Shown piece after piece: positions 33,905-45,203 of a stretch of DNA of 64,000 nt (position 1 is the first letter of the stretch; every line of letters starts with the position of its first letter). The position numbers and the translations under genes are program-made. Source of the stretch: Dromiciops gliroides (lineage: Eukaryota > Chordata > Mammalia > Microbiotheria > Microbiotheriidae); assembly GCF_019393635.1 (NCBI RefSeq), contig NC_057866.1:1499001-1563000 (forward strand), given 5' to 3'. A model generated the notes under the pieces. It saw only the letters and a list, made by a program, of their open reading frames with translations, was not told the origin of the DNA and did no database searches.

Positions 33905-34576
33905 AAAGGTAAACAGGAAAAAGAAACTATAAGGGATATTAAAAGCTCAAACTGTTTACATTCCTACATGGGAACATGATACTTGTAACTTATATGAACT
34001 CTCTCATTTTAGGGCAGCTGAATGGCCTATATTTAGACAGGGGGCACAGGTGTGAGTTGAATATGGAGGGATGATATCTTTAAAAAAATAAAATTAAGGG
34101 GTGAGAAGAAAAAGGAAGGAAGAGGTGTGGAGGAATGGAGTAAAATATCTCACATAAAAGATGCAAGAAAAAGATTAAATGGTGGCGGGGAAGATGGGGG
34201 ATGCTGGGGAACGAGTGCAACTTATTCTCATTGGAATTGGCTCAAAGAGGGTATAACATGCACACTCAATTAGGTATAGTAATCTATCTTATCCTACAGG
34301 AAAGTAGGAGGGGAAGGGGTTGGGGGGGAGGTGATAGAAGGGAGGGCAGATTGAGGGAGGGGGCAGTCAGAAGCAAAACACCTTTGAGGAGGGAAAGGGT
34401 GAAAGGAGATAGAGAATAGAATAAATGACATGGGGAGGGAGTAGGATGTAGGGAAATTCATTTAGTAATAGCAACTGTGAAATGATGAGCAGCATATTCT
34501 CAGAAAAATATGGAAAGACTTACATAAGCTGATGCAAAGTGAGATGTACTGTATACAAAATAACAGCAATACTGTA

Positions 34577-34803
34577 GCGGCAGCTAGATGGCACAGTGGT
34601 TAAAGCACTGGCCCTGGATTCAGGAGTACCTGAGTTCAAATCCAGCCTCAGACACTTAACACTTACTAGCTGTGTGACCCTGGGCAAGTCACTTAACCCC
34701 AATTGCCTCACTTAAAAACAAAACAAAATAAAACAATGCAAGCAATTAAAAAAATTTTTAAATTAAAAACCCCCCAAAAACCAAAAACAACAAAACAAAA
34801 CAA
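34577..34803 (+). repeat. CORE-SINE with long A-rich tail
   Basis: Target duplication 'aacagcaatactgta' at 34562-34576 and 34804-34818. The tail (about 34714-34803) has grown into AAAAC-type repeats. Confidence 0.9.
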
Positions 34804-34926
34804 AACAGCAATACTGTAAGATGATAAGCTGTGAATGACTTGACTATTCCCAGCAGTGCAATGATCCAAAACAACTCTGAAGGACTTATAAAAAAGTGAT
34901 CCATTTTCAGAGAAAGAACTGATGGT

Positions 34927-35063
34927 AGGGGCAGCTAGGTGGTGCAGTGAATATAGCACCAGCCCTGGAGTCAAGAGAATATGAATTCAAATCCAGCCTC
35001 AGACACTTGACACTTACTGGCAAGTCACTTAACCCCAATTGCTTCACTAAAAAAATAAAAAAG
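34927..35063 (+). repeat. CORE-SINE with internal core deletion
   Basis: Target duplication 'aaagaactgatggt' at 34913-34926 and 35064-35077. The 'agctgtgtgaccctg' core segment is missing between 'cacttact' and 'ggcaagtcac'. Confidence 0.9.
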
Positions 35064-35298
35064 AAAGAACTGATGGTTTCTGAATAAAGATTGAAGCATA
35101 ACTTTTTTAGTTTCTTTTTCCTCAGTTTTTTGTCTGTTTTCTTTTTATAACCTGACTAGTGTGGAAATGTTTTGCATGACTACACATGTATAAGTTATAT
35201 TGAATTGTTTGCATTCTTTTTTATCATAAAAGTATTTTATTGTTTTCCAGTTATATGTAAAGATAGTTTTCAACATGTGTTTTCATAAGATTTTTAGT

Positions 35299-35450
35299 TT
35301 GGGCAGCTAGGTGATGCAGTGGATAAAGCACTGGCCATAGATTCAGGAGGACCTGAGTTCAAATCCGACTTCAGATACTTGACACTTACTGTGTGACCCT
35401 GAGTAAGTCACTTAACCCTCATTGTCCTACAAAAATAAAATAAATAAATA
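35299..35450 (+). repeat. CORE-SINE
   Basis: Complete head ('gggcagctaggtgatgcagt'), B-box-like motif and core, with a TAAA-rich tail. The next SINE entered at its right edge. Confidence 0.85.
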
Positions 35451-35462
35451 AAAAGACTTTTA

Positions 35463-35603
35463 GGGGCAGCTAGGTGGCACAGTGGATAAAGCGCCTGCCC
35501 TGGATTCAGGAGTACCTGAGTTCAAATCCAGCCTCAGACATTTGACACTTACTAGCTGTGTGACCCTTGGCAAGTCACTTAACCCCCAGTGTCCCACAAA
35601 AAA
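35463..35603 (+). repeat. CORE-SINE, tandem to previous
   Basis: Target duplication 'aaaagactttta' at 35451-35462 and 35604-35615, placing it in the end of the previous SINE's target site. Confidence 0.9.
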
Positions 35604-36345
35604 AAAGACTTTTAGTTCCATATTTTTTTCTCTCCCTCCCTTCCCTCCACCCTCCCAAGAGAGAAAGCAATCTGATATAGGTTATATATGTAGAATCACA
35701 TTAAACATATTTCTGCAGTAATCATTTGGTGAAAGAAGAATCAGAACATAAGGGAAAAAACTTCAAAAAAGAAAAAAATGTAGAAACAGTATGGTTCAAT
35801 CTGCATTCAGAATCCATAGTTCTTTTTTTTGGATGTGGAGAACATTTTTCATCATGAGTTCTTTGGAATTGTCTTGGATCATTGCATTGCTAAGAAGAGC
35901 CAAGTTTATTACAGTTGATCATCACACAATGTTGCTGTTACTGTTTACAATGTTCTCCTGGTTCTGCTCACTTCACTCAGCATCAGTCCCCTTAAGTCTT
36001 TCCATGTTTTTCTGAAATCTGCCTGCTCATTGTTTCTTATAGCACAATAGTATTCCATTACATTAATATTCCCCAGCTGATGGGCATTCCCTAAGATTTC
36101 CAATCCTTTGCCACCACAAAGAGAGATGCTATAGATATTTTGCACATGTAGGTCCTTTTCCCTTTTCTATGCTCTCTTTGGGATACATACCTAGTAGTGG
36201 TATTCCTGGATCAAAGGGTATGCACAGTCCCATAGCCCTTTGGGCAGAGTTCCAAATTGCTCTCCTAAATGGTTGGATCAGCTCACAACTCCCCCAACAA
36301 TGAATTACTTGTATTCTTTAAAATTTTTTAAAAATTGCTTGCATT

Positions 36346-36504
36346 GTTTTATTTTGTTTTGTTTTTAAGTGAGGCAATTGGGGTTAAGTGACTTGCCCAG
36401 GGTCACACAGCTAGTAAGTGTTAAGTGTCTGAGGCCGGATTTGAACTCAGGTACTCCTGACTCCAGGGCCTGTGCTCTATCCACTGTGCCACCTAGCTGC
36501 CCCC
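36346..36504 (-). repeat. CORE-SINE, antisense
   Basis: Target duplication 'aaattgcttgcatt' at 36332-36345 and 36505-36518. The T-rich start is the antisense A-tail. Confidence 0.95.
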
Positions 36505-37102
36505 AAATTGCTTGCATTCTTAAGGGAAGCAGGGTGGAGGAGGGAGGGAGGAAGAGAATTTGGAACACAAAGTTTTAAAAATGGATATTAAAATTGTTTT
36601 TACATGTAATTGAGTGAAAATCAAATTCTGAATAAATGGGGAAAAAAACAGAGAAAAAAGAAAGCATTCTTCAGTGGGACCCTCTTCTATCACTGAAATA
36701 AAATGTCCTCCCCATCCCCCACTTCAGTCTCTCCCTTTTCCTCCTTGCCCTTTCTTCTGTATACCCTCTTCTCCCTGAGAAGCTTCAGAAGTTATTTTCC
36801 CTTTACTGTTAACCTTTGTTTAGGGCACATCATGTATTCCCCTCTATCTTTTTCCCTTTCCCCTTTTACAAGTCTTCCTACTCTGCAATTTAGTCCCACA
36901 GAAAGACTTTGATTCACCTGTAGGTGTGTGTTGTGAGGTCTGGTCCACTGTATAAAAGGTCTGTTTCTCTACTATTGAGGTTTCTGTGTGACTTCTGCTT
37001 TCATCTTCTTGTGTACATTTGTGTACATTTAAAAATAAATATTTTATCACTCTTTTATTTCTTTTGTTGTGGTGGTCTTGGTTGCTGTGTTTTCTTGCCA
37101 TA

Positions 37103-37252
37103 GGTGGCTAGGTGGTGCAGTGGATAGAGCACTGACCCTGGAGTCAAGAGAACCTGAGTTCAAATCTGACCTCAGACACTTGGGCAAGTGACCCTGGGCA
37201 AGTCACTTTACACCAATTGCCTTAAAAACATCTGGGGCCATCTCTAGTAATC

Positions 37253-37347
<95 letters not shown>

Positions 37348-37483
37348 GTCCTGGACTCAGATGGTTCTGGAGGAGAGAGTGAGGTTGGTGACCTTGCACA
37401 GCCTGCCCCCACTTCAATTCACTGAAAGTCATGACATCATCCCGATGTCATGGTCCTCTTTGAGAACAAAGGACAAACAACGT
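37103..37483 (+). repeat. Full-length tRNA-related SINE with (TA)n expansion
   Basis: The head and core are followed by the long 3' tail: 'ccatctctagtaatcctgat', then the (TA)n run, 'cagatggttctggaggag', 'gtcatgacatcat' and 'ggtcctctttgagaacaaag'. It shows that the short copies elsewhere are 3'-shortened forms or a related subfamily. Confidence 0.85.
37256..37343. repeat. (TA)n microsatellite inside SINE
   Basis: About 44 uninterrupted TA units. The SINE at 1520 carries only 'gatatctatctatc' at the same place. Confidence 0.97.
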
Positions 37484-37564
37484 TTGCTTCCCTTTCTCAT
37501 ATTTCTGTTGTCTGTGGTGTTTGAGAAACAAATCCTATTTTCAGGTTTGGTTTTCTATGGGAAA

Positions 37565-38545
37565 ACTCAAAAGCAGTCTGGCAGAAATTAGGCTTTAACC
37601 AACACTTTACACCATGTTCCACAATACATTTTACATGAATGGACTTTAATAGTAGAGATTGTTGTATAAAAAAGTTAGAAGAGAAGCAGATGATATAACT
37701 CTCACAGCTATGGGTAGGAGATGTAGTCTTTTTTTTTTTTTGCAGGGCAATGAGGGTTAAGTGACTTGCCCAGGGTCACTCAGCCAGCAAGTGTCAAGTG
37801 TCTGAAGCTGGACTTGAACCCAGGTACTCCTGAATCCAGGGCCAGTGCTTTACCACTGTGTCATCCATCTGCCCCCGGAGATGTAGTCTTAACCAAATTA
37901 GGGATAGAGGTCATTGCAAAAGAGAAAGGAGATAACTTTGATTATGTGAAACTGGAAAAAAATCTGTATTAAATTTCCCTGATAAGGGCTTGGTATCTAA
38001 CATATATAAGCCAAAAATCATTCCCAAATAGATAAGTGGCCAAATAATATGAACAAAGCATTCTCAAAAGAATTGCAGACTATTAACCACCGTATGAAAG
38101 AGTGCTCTACATCACTAATACTTAAAGAAATGTAAATTCAAGCAATCTTGAGATTTCACCCCAAACCCTGCCAATTGGCAAAAATTATAAATAATGGGAA
38201 TAGTCAGTGCTGGATGGGTCATAGAAAGACAGGCATACTAATACATTGTTGGTGGAATTGTGAATCAGCACAATAATTTTGGAAAGCAATTTTGACTCAT
38301 AGAAGTAACATGACTCAGACATCCTTTGACTGAGAGGTTTTACTACTAGGCTTTGATAATAAGAAAGGCCCCATATCCACCAAGATATTTATATCAGCAC
38401 TTTTTGTAATAATAAAGAATTGGAAACAAAGTAGATGCCTATCATTTGGGTAATGGTTAAACAAATTATGATACCATAAGGTCACTGTGTGTGATGGATA
38501 CAGGGAAGCCTGGAAAGATCTACATGAACAGATACAGAAAGGTGG
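37565..38545 (+). mobile_element. L1 3' end fragment, sense
   Basis: It matches the L1 3' UTR seen in the HAL1 at 18520 ('attcccaaatagataagtgg', 'gggaatggtt'-like blocks, 'aatcttgagatttcacccca'). No ORF2 remains. A SINE (37731-37876) interrupts it. Confidence 0.7.
37731..37876 (-). repeat. CORE-SINE, antisense
   Basis: Perfect target duplication 'ggagatgtagtctt' at 37717-37730 and 37877-37890. Confidence 0.95.
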
Positions 38546-40594
38546 GGTGGGAGAATATCAGGGCAGCAGTAAGGCTTGGGGATGACTTAAAGACACAAAG
38601 TGAATAAGGTGGAAGCTCAGCGATCAGGGTTCCAGAGGCTGTAAGTAGCATAGCTCTGAGATGGCCAGAAAGGTCCAGTGAGAAGTGCCACCTGAAGAAC
38701 CACCTTGAGGAGAAGGGTCTTGCATGTGTGCCAGGAGGCAGAAAGTGTGGGGAAAGGGAGCCCAGAAAGAGGGCTGTGTTCCCCCTCCCCCAGCCCACAT
38801 TAACCATGTTATTGGAGAGACTGGACCAATAGTACGGGCCAACATCCAACCTGGAGTGGAGAGACCTACATGAAGAGAACAAACATGGATGCACATAGAC
38901 CCAGTCCAATGCAGAAAGAGAGCCACCCAAAGAAGGAAGCAACTCCAAAGGACAAGATTCCTTAGACCAGAAAAAGAATGCTTGTGATGGCCTCAACAAA
39001 GACCCTCCAGGAAATGTTCATGACTGCCCCTTTGTCATCCGTGTTCTCTACATTTGTGCTTCACCACTGTTGTGCCCTGCCTCTCTTGAGGAGCCCTGTG
39101 GGTATTGGTGAGAGAGTATACTGAAGACTTTTGTGGGGCTTATTCTTTGTGCCAACTGTTCTTTCTCTATGTCTTAGTCAATACCTTGCTGAAGGCTAAT
39201 TGAGGTTACTGGCCGATAATCAACAGGAAATACAATGACAGGGACTCATGAGTGACAGTTTGAAGCCACAGACTCTCAAGACTTACCCTGAGAAGACTAA
39301 AGGGAGAAGTAGATGCCCCTCCCTGAGGACTTTGTTGACTGATGCAAGTAAGAATTGGGAGAGGTAGCCTTAGAGGGGATGCTACACCATGGAAATCAAT
39401 GATGTGATTTGGTAGGCAAGAAATGCAGTCTTGGGCTGAATTGAGAGGAGTTGCATCCAGAGCTGAGGAGGTGATATTCTGTCCAGACCAGACCTGAAGT
39501 GCTGGATTCAATTCTGTACACCCTACTTTACAAATTAGAGTGTTCAGAGAGGAGTGCCCAGGATGGGGGAGAGCCTTCGGGTCATGCCACATGGGAATTC
39601 ATTAAAGAACCTGAGGACATGCGACTGGGAAAAGAAGGGACTCAGGGACACAGGAGGGCTGGGCCACACTGTCACATGGTGGCAGGTCAGGTCAGACATG
39701 TTCTCCTATGTCCAAGAAGGCAGGAGTGGGAGCAGACATTTCAAAGACATAATTTTAGGCTTGATGCTGGAGCTGTCCAAACAGGAAGGCTGGGTTTGTC
39801 ATCCTCGAAGTTCTACAAACAAAGGCTGGATGATCACTTTGGAGGGGCGTCATAAAGAGATCTCCAGCAAATGTAGCTAGGACATAAAAGCCTGAGGTCC
39901 TGCTCTCACAGACTCTGCAGCCATTTCTGGGCTGGAACCTATGCCCTTGGTGCTCAGTGCAGATGGCTGGCTCAAGGGCAGAGTCCTAGTGCTTGGGCAG
40001 GGCCCCATCTCCATCATCTTCCTCATCACTGGAACATTCATGGAGGATCATCTGAGATCATGACTCAGCTCGGTAATGGTTCTTCTGATTTCTAACATGA
40101 TTCATCCATCTCTGTCTCTAATGGCTCAGGGCCCATCTGTAATGAGGCAGGAATGGACCCAAGGTTCTCAGGGCTGGCTTAGGATCTCCCAGAAGGCTTT
40201 AGCCATATAAGGGGAGCCCCAGCCCCAGTAGGAGGGCTTGAGAGGGATCCCTTAGGTCCTCTCTCTGGGCCCCTTTGCTCTTATTTTTTTCTGCCTGTAA
40301 GTCTAGGAAGAGAAGCAGGGAGCGCCCGTCCCAGGCTCTTGCCTGATCAGAAGTATACTAAAGCCAGGCATGAGCAGAGGTTACATGAGTAAGCAAGCAC
40401 CTTCCTGAGTGCACACAGCCCATGTGGATGCTTACATGCGCACACACTGATAATGTCAATAGTCTCTTTCCTGGAGAGAAGGGAAGGGCCTGTTTGCGCA
40501 CTGACACTTTTTAATCTCTGGGCTAATGATTGGGGTGGAAAGCTCTTGGACATTTGATCCATATTTGCTCTAGGTGGGCAGGGAACCTAGAATC
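38546..40594. other. No host gene seen; possible old CR1/L3 near 39440-39890
   Basis: The stretch near 39800-39890 ('ggctggatgatcactttgga') resembles the conserved 3' end of L3/CR1 LINEs. The rest is unassigned. Open frames up to 159 codons lack domain-like features. Confidence 0.4.
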
Positions 40595-40760
40595 TTTGGG
40601 CTCAGAGCTGGAAAGGACCTTGGTCAGCATCCAGTCTAGCACTGTCCCTTTAAGCTGAGATTAGAAAGGACTTATCCAAGGTCACAAGGGAGTAAGGAGG
40701 TGAAGCCATGAGTCAGACCTAGGCTTCTCAGAGTCCAGGGACCTTTCCATTCAATTCTAG
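40595..40760. repeat. MIR-like remnant
   Basis: 'gctggaaaggaccttggtca' and 'ttatccaaggtcacaaggga' fit a degraded MIR-type SINE. Weak. Confidence 0.4.
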
Positions 40761-40824
40761 CCTGTCCAAGGACAGTGAAGGACAGGGCAGGGAGATTTCA
40801 CATCATCATCATCGTCATTATTAG

Positions 40825-40958
40825 TGGGGCAATGAGGGTTAAGTGACTTGCCCAGGGTCACACAGCTAGTAAGTGTCAAGTATCTGAGGTCGGATTTGAA
40901 CTCAGGTCTTCCTGAATCCAGAGCCGGTGGTTTATCCACTGTGCCACCTAACTGCCCA
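40825..40958 (-). repeat. CORE-SINE, antisense
   Basis: Antisense tail, core ('gacttgcccagggtcacaca') and head ('ccacctaactgccca') are present. Target duplications are not clear. Confidence 0.85.
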
Positions 40959-40965
40959 CACATCT

Positions 40966-41590
40966 TTATTATTTTTTTCTCTATTCTTAGACAAAGATGA
41001 GGGAAGCATTTGGCTTAGGTGCCTTCATCCCTCCATGGCCAAGCCAGGCTGATAAGCTTTTAATAATAATACATTTTTATTCATAGTAATCTGTGTGCCA
41101 GGCACTGTGCTAGGATGTTGTTTATGAAAGACAAAGATATAAAATATGCTCCCTGCCCTCAAGGGGCTTATCCAAATGGGGAACCAATAGGGACACAGAA
41201 TAAGGAGATACTCAGGAATCTGGGCTGGGTTGGGGAGGAGCAACAGAGGCAGTCAGGGTGGGCTTTCTGGGGAAGGTGACGCCTGAACTGCACACCCTGA
41301 GAGGCAGAGCTGAGGAAGGAGAACATCTGGGCACAGATGCCAGCTTGAGCAAAGACCCAGAGCCCAGTGAGAGAGAGCTGAGTTTGGGGAAATAGCTGGT
41401 CGGCCAGTTGGGTTAAGACATAGAATGTCTCATCTGGAAAAGGGCTGTGAATGAGTGTGAAGGGCTATCCCAGAGTCCCTGGGCCAGAAGGGCTCTCAAA
41501 GGTCAGTTCGTCCACACCAGACCCGAAAACAAACCCCCTATACAACAGCTCTGACAAGCAGGCATCCAGACTCTCCTTAAAGCCTTCCAG
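40966..41590. other. No gene seen
   Basis: Contains a MIR/L2-like scrap ('gtgccaggcactgtgctagg', about 41095-41115) and otherwise unassigned DNA. Confidence 0.4.
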
Positions 41591-41596
41591 GGCTTG

Positions 41597-41758
41597 TACA
41601 TATATAACCTATATCAGATTGCCTACTGTCTTGGGGAGGGGAGGTTGGGAGGAAAATTTGAAACTAGAAATCTTATAAAAACAAATGTTGAAAACTATCT
41701 CTACATGTAACTGGGAAATAATAAACTACTTTTATGATTAATAAAATAAAATAAAATG
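41597..41758 (+). mobile_element. Short L1/HAL1 3' end insertion
   Basis: Only the terminal ~130 bp is present ('tacatatataacctatatca', 'gttgaaaactatctctacat', 'aactgggaaataataaac') plus an AAAAT-rich tail. It matches the 3' ends at 6750-6890 and 18170-18310. Confidence 0.8.
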
Positions 41759-44429
41759 ATTTGAGTCTCTTTAAAAAAAAATACTTCCAGGGAATGGGAA
41801 TGCCTCACCTCCCAAGACAGAACTTTTGGAGAGGGCTCAGCCCCATACTGCTTGGCCCCAGAGGGCAGGACTTTCAAAAGCCCTGGAGGAATGGTAGGCT
41901 GGACAACAGGGAGCCCTGAGGTAGAATGGGTTGCCCTTGCTGGGAAGGATGTAAGCAAAGGGTGGCCCCCTCCTCATAGGGCTGAATGAGTCAGTTCTGA
42001 GACTCTGGGCTCCTATGTTGTCATAGGAAGCTTGGAGCCAAATGGTGAAGAGCCCGAAGTCCCAGGCTGGATCCTGGAGGCAGTGGGGAGCTGCTGAAGG
42101 CTCTGAGCACAGGCCACCTGTGGCACAGCCCCCTCTCACCCGCTCCCACTACCAAACCCTTCATCCCCAAGGACATGGGGCTCGGGAATGTCTTGTTCCA
42201 AGAAATGCCGTTAGTCTCGTTCCCAGTCTTTGTGGCTTAGGGTGTGTTTACCTAAGAGCCTGCCTAGGCTTACATTGTCAGGAAGGCGAAGGGAGCTGAG
42301 CTTGACAAGTTTGTTCTCCACTCAAAGGCCACGGAGGATTTCTCCTCCCAAAGGGTAGATTATTGGCAAAGAGGGAGGCCAGACTTTACAAGCAGGAAGC
42401 CAACTTTCCCCCTTTTCCCTTTCTTTCCTGTTTTCTGCTCTTTGAACTGTGAAGATGTAAACCCTGGTGAGCAAATAGGCTGTCCGATCCGTCCACACAT
42501 ACATCATCAGCACACATCCGGGATGTCTCAATAGGGACCCTGGTACACAATGGGGCTGTGTTTGAAGCTATCCCTTGGCACGCACCCCCAGCTCCAGCTC
42601 CCTGGGGCTGTCCTCTATGGATCTACCAGCAGTGAGTGAACAAATACTTGCCCCAAGGGCCAGTCAGTCAACAAGCATTTACCTATCACCTACTATGCGC
42701 CAGGAGCTATGCTGAGCATCAGTCAGGGGCTATAATAAAGAAGTGATTGCATATGGGAGCACAGGGTGGCAGAGTCTCCCAGAAGCCCCTGAGGAGTGGT
42801 CACTGCTCTCCCGACTCTGGCCCAAAGGAAATGTCCTTTGTCATATCAAACACCAGTAGTCCAGAGATGGTGTCAGGGGGAGAGAGGAGCTGAGGAATGT
42901 CGCAAAGGTTCAGAAGTCTGGAGAGGGGCCAAGCAATGATCCCCACCAAATACACACACACACACACACACACATATCATGCCCAACAGGTGGTCATCCA
43001 CCTTGCTTCAAGCCCCCAGTGATGAGAGGCTCACTACTTCCAAAGGCAGTGGTTTATGAGGACATTTCTCTTTTCCTCAAGCCATCAGGGGCAGGAGGAT
43101 GAGCACCTCTTAGACTCAGATCTCTCAGGCCCAGGTCAGACACTGTCCTCTCTTCTGTGTGCCTCCAGCAGCAACAGAGTGGGTTTCTGTGCCAGGCTGA
43201 GGGGTGTGCCCGTGCAGTCCTGTGCTTGGCTATACTGGTAGATCCAGGAGGAAAACACACGGGCCCTGCTCTGGGGCATCTCCAGTTCTGAGGAAGGGAC
43301 AGACACCCAAAGACCAATCTGTGACAGGCTCTCAGGCTGACTTCCCACAAGGAGGTGCGTGTAGCCAGGGCTCTGGAGGGAGACTGATCGGTGTGGAGTG
43401 TGGTAGTCCCAGTGGCTTTGTGATTGTGGTGGCCTTGGAAGGGTTTCTATCCATAAAGGGAGGCTGTGCTAGACCTTGAAAGAGACCAGGGAGGAAGCCG
43501 TCCTTGCAGAGGACAGAGCAAGTGGCCTGTGCATCAGAGATGGAGCCTGGGAGATCCTGACCTCGGCTCTCTGTCCGTGGTGCTGCATTGGCTCTCGGGG
43601 CCACGTGCTCATTGTCCCTGGGTGCTTCTCATCAGGCAGCCTGTCCTGAGACATCCCATGGCTGATGTGTCCACTAGAACCCCCACATCTTTTTCAAATG
43701 AAATTCTCCCACACTTGCTTTCGGGTGGAGGCGATCTTTGGAATCTAAGTCTAAAACTTGACACACACTCTATCCCTGTCGCACTTCAGGTTTTTAGAAT
43801 TATTCCAATGCCCAACCCCCTCTTTTTGGATCCTGACTGCCATCCCAGCTGAGTGACATCAGCAAATGTGGCAAAGTCATTCCTAACACTGCCAAGCAGC
43901 TCAGGGCCCAGCATAGGTCCTTGGGGCTCCCCACTAGAGACCTCCTTTTGAGCAGATGGTGACTAATCTTTGGGTCTGGCCAGTGAGCCAGGTCTGAATC
44001 CTGCAGCTAAAGGATCATACAGCCCACTTTCCCCCGTCTCTTCCACAGAAATAGTGAGAGACTTTATCAATTTGATTTTATTTTGTAACAATATAAGTAA
44101 ATGGTGTGTCCAGCATTTCTCTGCTCTACCAGCCTAGAAATGCTACTGCCAAAAAAGGAAATAAAGTGAGTCTGGCATAAGCTGTTCTGGTGAAGCCAGG
44201 CTGGACCTCGGTGACCACTGCTTCTGTTTCTGGATGTTCACTGACTATCCCTTTGATCACTGGCCAGAACCAGTCATGTTCATTGGCACAGGATTCACAA
44301 ACGCTTTTCTTCCTTTTATTCAGGGGAAGGGGGTTGTCAGGGGTGAAAGGAAGCTGAAATGGGAAGATTTGTCCTGTAGACCTGAGGTTGTCATTATCTG
44401 GTCTCATCTCACACTAAAAGGCTTCTCTC
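41759..44429. other. GC-richer region upstream of mucin promoter, no exon found
   Basis: A (CA)n run lies at 42953-42974. I found no exon with matching splice phases and no mucin-like cysteine pattern on either strand. Conserved regulatory DNA could be here, but I cannot show it from one sequence. Confidence 0.4.
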
Positions 44430-44688
44430 CCATCTCTTTTCCTTCCTCCCTTCCTTTCTTTCCTCACTCCTTCTTTTCCCTCCCTCCTTTCTTTCTCTCT
44501 TCTCTCTTCCTTCTCCCTCCCTTCCTTCCTTCTTCTCTCCCCTTTTCCTTCCTTCCTTTCCTTCTTCCTTCCTTCTTTCCTTCCTTCCTTCCCTTATTCC
44601 TTCCTACCTTCCCTCCCTTCCTACCTTCCCTCCCTCCCTCCCTCCTTCCTTCCTTCCTCCCTCCCTCCTTCCTTCCTTCCTTTCTTTA
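44430..44688. repeat. (CCTT)n-type pyrimidine tract
   Basis: About 260 bp of CCTT/CCTCCC units on the + strand, ending ~360 bp upstream of the MUC5B TATA box. Confidence 0.95.
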
Positions 44689-44738
44689 CTGACTTCCCAC
44701 TTCCAGCTTAGCCCCCAAAGAGTTCCAGTCTGTGGGGC

Positions 44739-45130
44739 AGGGGCGGAATGTGAGGCCACTTCACATCTAGCTACAACTCTGTGGTCATCATAATGAGGCC
44801 GTGCTCCCTGGACCCCTCCTTTTTCAGAGGGACCTGGGGAATCGTCCAGGGGCTGGGATTCCTTGGGAGACTCCAGTCACTGAGCCCTTCCTCCTGGGCT
44901 TACCCTGCCACCCTGGCTCATGTCCAAGCACAAACACACAGGGTGCCCACTCCCAGGGAGGGGCAGTCCCCAGCACTGGTCTACTCAAGCCCCACCTCCC
45001 CAGACCCTGGCATGGGAGCTGGAGGGGAGCCAACATGGCCCTGCTATATAAACTTCAGCAGCCTGTGGCGGAGCCTTGCCTGCCCACCACCCTTCCTTGG
45101 GGCCATTCTGTGCCACCAGTGCCACTCAGC
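44739..45130 (+). promoter_or_regulatory. MUC5B: MUC5B core promoter and 5' UTR
   Basis: TATATAA lies at 45045-45051, 80-86 bp upstream of the start codon, so transcription should begin near 45076 and leave a ~55-nt 5' UTR. A GC-box-like GGGGCGG sits at 44740-44746 and GGGAGGGG near 44956. A TATA-driven promoter close to the first ATG fits secretory mucin genes. The exact start site is inferred. Confidence 0.7.
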
Positions 45131-45203
45131 ATGGGCACAGGGAGGGGGCTTCTGGACCTTCTCTGGACCCTGGTAATAGCAGTCTGCATAACACACCGAG
45201 CAG
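45131..45203 (+). CDS. MUC5B: MUC5B exon 1 (signal peptide)
   Basis: ATG in strong context (A at -3, G at +4), then a hydrophobic '[14 protein letters not shown]' core. Ends in phase 1 before 'gtcagc'. The frame is open back to 44801, but that stretch contains the TATA box, so 45131 is the start. Confidence 0.9.

Larger units (their letters stand above)
35212..36310 (-). mobile_element. L1 3' UTR, antisense, inserted in HAL1
   Basis: It starts with the antisense L1 terminus ('tattttattgttttccagtt') and matches 23774-24110 and 9600-9840. It splits the 3' part of the HAL1, whose sequence resumes after 36310. Two SINEs (35299 and 35463) lie in it. Confidence 0.8.
32211..36659 (+). mobile_element. 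Full-length HAL1 with target duplications, later disrupted
   Basis: Bounded by a 14-bp duplication 'gaaagcattcttca' (32197-32210 and 36660-36673). It has a true 5' end ('gggggaggcagaaccaagat'), a 5' UTR, a broken ORF1, a spacer without captured SINE, a junction near 34478-34482, and a 3' UTR ending 'caaattctgaataaatgggg' plus A-run. Later insertions are SINEs at 34577, 34927 and 36346, and an antisense L1 3' piece (about 35212-36310) that itself carries two SINEs. Without these insertions it is about 2.9 kb, the same size as the copy at 4079. Confidence 0.9.

Noticed and set aside
38520..39880. Open frames of 108-159 codons
   Set aside because: Composition is non-specific, no family resemblance, and the region includes old LINE remnants.
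43054..43852. Several overlapping frames of 70-128 codons in GC-rich DNA
   Set aside because: Overlap on both strands in GC-rich sequence is expected by chance; no splice-consistent exon or motif.
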